From the NCBI GenBank assembly GCA_004431415.1, contig QPMI01000142.1:1-64000 (forward strand): 64,000 nt of DNA. The letters run 5' to 3'. This document shows, piece by piece, positions 61,358 to 64,000 of this stretch. The stretch is from Cyanophora paradoxa. Its lineage: Eukaryota > Glaucocystophyceae > Cyanophorales > Cyanophoraceae. Under the pieces are notes generated by a model, which ran no database searches, was not told where the DNA came from, and saw only the letters and a list, made by a program, of their open reading frames with translations. The position numbers were made by a program, and so were the translations under genes. The first letter of the stretch is position 1. Each line of letters opens with the position of its first letter.

Positions 61358-64000
61358 CTAGTCGTCGAGCTGGCAGAGGAGCGCGACGCCCCGCTTGACC
61401 CAGCTGCAAGCAGCCAAAGCGCGTCAGCAGAAAGAAAGAAAGAAACGAGATTGGGAGCGCGGCGCACTGCTTCTCGGGCATGTCGGAGGGGAGCTTGACG
61501 GTCATGACGAAGTTGGTGGAGTGGCCCGTGGTGGAGAGGACGCCCCGCCGGGCCGAGGTCTTGTAGAGCGGGCACGCGTAGTGCGGCCACTGCGGCATCT
61601 TGGAGAGCTCGGCCGGCTTGAGCCACATGACGGGCATCGGCGCGTAGAGGGCCTTCGGCAGCTGCTCGCCGATGACCTTGCGGGGGGCGTCCCAGCGCGC
61701 CCCGTCCATGTAGAGCCCGCGCACGAAGACGCCGTCCTCGGGCGGCGCCGTGATCTGGGCGCCCGTCGGCGAGCCGGCCATCACCTCGAAGTCGAAGCCG
61801 AGCTGGTCGATGGGGACCCGCATCTTGCGCGCGTAGTTCTGCATGGCGCCTGCGGGATGCGTTAGCTTCGATCGGGTCGGAGCTTCACAGGGCTCGGGTC
61901 AGTCAGTCACCCGTGAGGAAGGACTGGGTGAAGAAGAAGCCGGAGAGCCAGAAGACGGCCGGGGGGCCCTTCTCGATCCACGTCGCGAAGAAGTGCAGGC
62001 GGCCCAGCAGGTCCGCGATGTACCCCCCGAGCGGCTTCAGCGAGGGGTACGACTTCGAGGCCCACACGCCGGGGACCTTGCCGATCGCCAGCGCGGAGTG
62101 GACCTGGAGGGGAGAGGGGGTTCCAAGTTAGGCAGTCGCTCGCGAATGAGAAGGCCTGAATCAAGTGGAGCTAGCCTTCTCGAGGTCGGAGGACATGACG
62201 ACGAGGCCCTTGATGGCCTTGAGGAGCGAGTTGAGGGAGGAGCGGATGACGGCGACGAGGCGGTTGAAGCGAATGAGCTCCTGCACCAGCACCGTGTTCA
62301 TCGACTCGCCGTACGTCACCGGGTACTTCTCCTGCGCCGCCGGCACGTCGAACTCCGGCGGCAGCTTCCCCAGGATGTCTGATGGCGGGGGGCCGTCAGA
62401 ACGGAAGAGATAAGCGGGCGGGCGGTCGGACCGTGGGCGATCTCGGAGACGATCTCGTCGGGGGACTTGGCGCCGCCGCCGTGGCCGTGGCCGGAGCCGG
62501 CCGACGAGAACTGCGTCGAGAGGATCGAGTCGAAGAGCAGGTGCGTCTCCGCCAGCTCCTTTGCGATGTCGCAGTTCTCGTGCATCCCGAAGACCTCCGG
62601 CAGCTGGTGGTGGTGGAAGGCGGGGGCGTTAGTTAAGAGCCGGGCTTTATTATTATCATCCTATCTTTCTGCAGCTTCTCAGTTAAGCTAAGCTAAGAGC
62701 CAGACTTTAAGAGTTAGTTAAGAGCCGGGCTTTATTATCACCTGGTTGATGGGCAGCTGCTTGATGTACTCGACGTAGCCGTGGTGGCCCGTGTCGGCGG
62801 GGGCGTAGTACGTCCCCGAGGGCGAGAAGCGGTACGCGTCGTCCAGGATCTGGGGCGTGTAGAAGTCGGAGAGGACCGACATCAGCGTCCGCCGGTCGTG
62901 GTCGTCCGTCACGCGCCCGCCGTAGTTGCACTGCCGGACGGTCAGTCAGCGCTCGCCGTACACATTTCCACAACATTTCCACGCGGCAGCGTTCGCCGAC
63001 TCGCTCACCTGGCCGGTGAGGTAGGCGAGGGCCTTGTAGGGGACCTGGGCGTACTCGTCGAGGAACATGGCCAGCTGCCGCACCGAGATGCGCAGGTCCG
63101 ACTCGTTGAACTCGTACGGGATGTTCCACCTAAACTCGTAGTTTAGCACAGTTTGGTGCCATAGAAGAAAGATGGGCGCACCCGATGGGCCCGAACTTGC
63201 GGCGCTCCTGGATGAGGGCGTGGAAGAAGCAGAGGCCGAAGAGGAGCTTGTGCCACTCGGCCTCGCGCCGGACGCTGGCGAAGAACGCCGGGTCCGAGAT
63301 TGGGTCCGAGAGGTACGAGCGCATGAGGTTCGCGCGCAGGCCCTTGGGCGGCTCGTTCGTCATCTTCACGCCGTTCTGGAGGATGGAGACGGGGAACTGG
63401 TCCGAGGGGTACGACGTCAGCCAGAGCCGGAAGTCGGAGTGCATCTGGTCCGGGTTGAACTCCTCGCAGATCTGCGCGGGCGGGCGGGGAAGGTCAACGG
63501 CGGAGGACAAGCCTACTCTGAACTGCGGCCCAGCCGCACACACACACCTTCTCAAGGGTGGGCATCCAGGAGACGGCGAGGTGGCAGTTCTGGAGGACAA
63601 CCCACGTGCCGCCCGAGACCGCCTCCTTGATCATGCGCGTGGCGATGGGGCCCTGGCCCTGCCCCAGCGAGATCGAGTTGAGCTTGGAGCCGCCGAAGCC
63701 GCGGTCGTCCGCGAACTTGAGGAGCGAGGCCATGGGGTCCGCCCCGGGGCTCAGCACGAAGATCAGGGGGCTCGCCACCGACGAGTCCTTGTAGGAGCCG
63801 GCGAGGTCGAAGGGCGGCGGCTCGATGTAGCGCTGCCCGAGCTTCTTGGCGACGAAGTCCTGCACGGCGGGGACGACCTTGTCGGCGCGGAGGCAGCGCA
63901 GGATGACCATCTTCTGGAACATGGTGAGCGAGCCCGACTCGCCGGGCAGCTCGACGCGGTGCGGCTCGGCCGAGTCGTACACCGACTTCCACTCCTGCGC
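61358..64000 (-). CDS. Axonemal (inner-arm type) dynein heavy chain, C-terminal part
   Basis: The frame is open at the window edge and reads through nine exons of the AAA5-AAA6 and C-terminal domains: [207 protein letters not shown] and a last exon (61403-61358) ending [15 protein letters not shown]. These are hallmark dynein heavy-chain phrases. FLTG.QNYARK and FDFEV point to single-headed inner-arm dyneins (DNAH1/3/7 group). It powers sliding of axonemal doublets. The join 61468/61403 restores a His codon. The motor's P-loops lie beyond the window. Confidence 0.93.

Overview
The window is nuclear DNA of a GC-rich, flagellated, mitochondriate protist, most likely a microalga of the haptophyte or pelagophyte kind. 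That placement is an inference. The evidence is spliced genes throughout, with short introns of about 40-120 nt, an axonemal dynein heavy chain, a tubulin tyrosine ligase-like enzyme, a mitochondrial alternative oxidase, a Stealth/GNPTAB-type phosphotransferase and an NPC1-type sterol transporter. There are no operons, no CRISPR array and no recognisable rRNA or tRNA gene. All gene spans run from start to stop through introns. Exons were joined by eye from splice signals and protein family sense.

Layout. 1-473 (-) is the 5' part of a bZIP protein, divergent from a large IQ-motif/EF-hand protein (1112-8213, +). A Stealth-family sugar-phosphotransferase (8768-about 12719, -) follows, then a gene-poor, palindrome-rich stretch with a MITE-like element (13806-14040). 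Next come three small unrecognised coding units (15062-15361 -, 15594-16531 +, 17405-17935 -), a REEP/Yop1/HVA22 ER-shaping protein (18759-19817, +), a TTLL enzyme (20063-23298, -) divergent from alternative oxidase (23475-25206, +), and a coiled-coil protein (25817-29910, -) divergent from the NPC1-like transporter (29956-36435, +).

A 3.7-kb direct duplication (33789-37487 and 37488-41203) repeats the 3' half of the NPC1-like gene plus the 3' end of the next gene. Copy 1 differs from copy 2 mostly by shorter C-runs, which break the reading frame, so a false duplication in the assembly is a serious possibility. Beyond it lie two inverted, head-to-head paralogs of an unrecognised acidic coiled-coil/beta-rich protein (40390-46847 - and 49478-55180 +). 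They have unrelated first exons, and only the left one carries a 21-bp minisatellite encoding GEDHGRD repeats. The window ends with a proline-rich/helical-repeat protein (55591-60018, -), an unresolved stretch, and the C-terminal third of an axonemal dynein heavy chain (61358-64000, -, running off the end).

Several genes suggest a cilium and membrane-traffic flavour (dynein, TTLL, IQ/EF-hand, coiled-coil; NPC1, REEP, Stealth), but nothing shows they act together. The most unusual material is the inverted paralog pair, the duplication, and introns whose sequence style differs from gene to gene and includes recurrent GC-AG introns beginning GAG|GCGCG.
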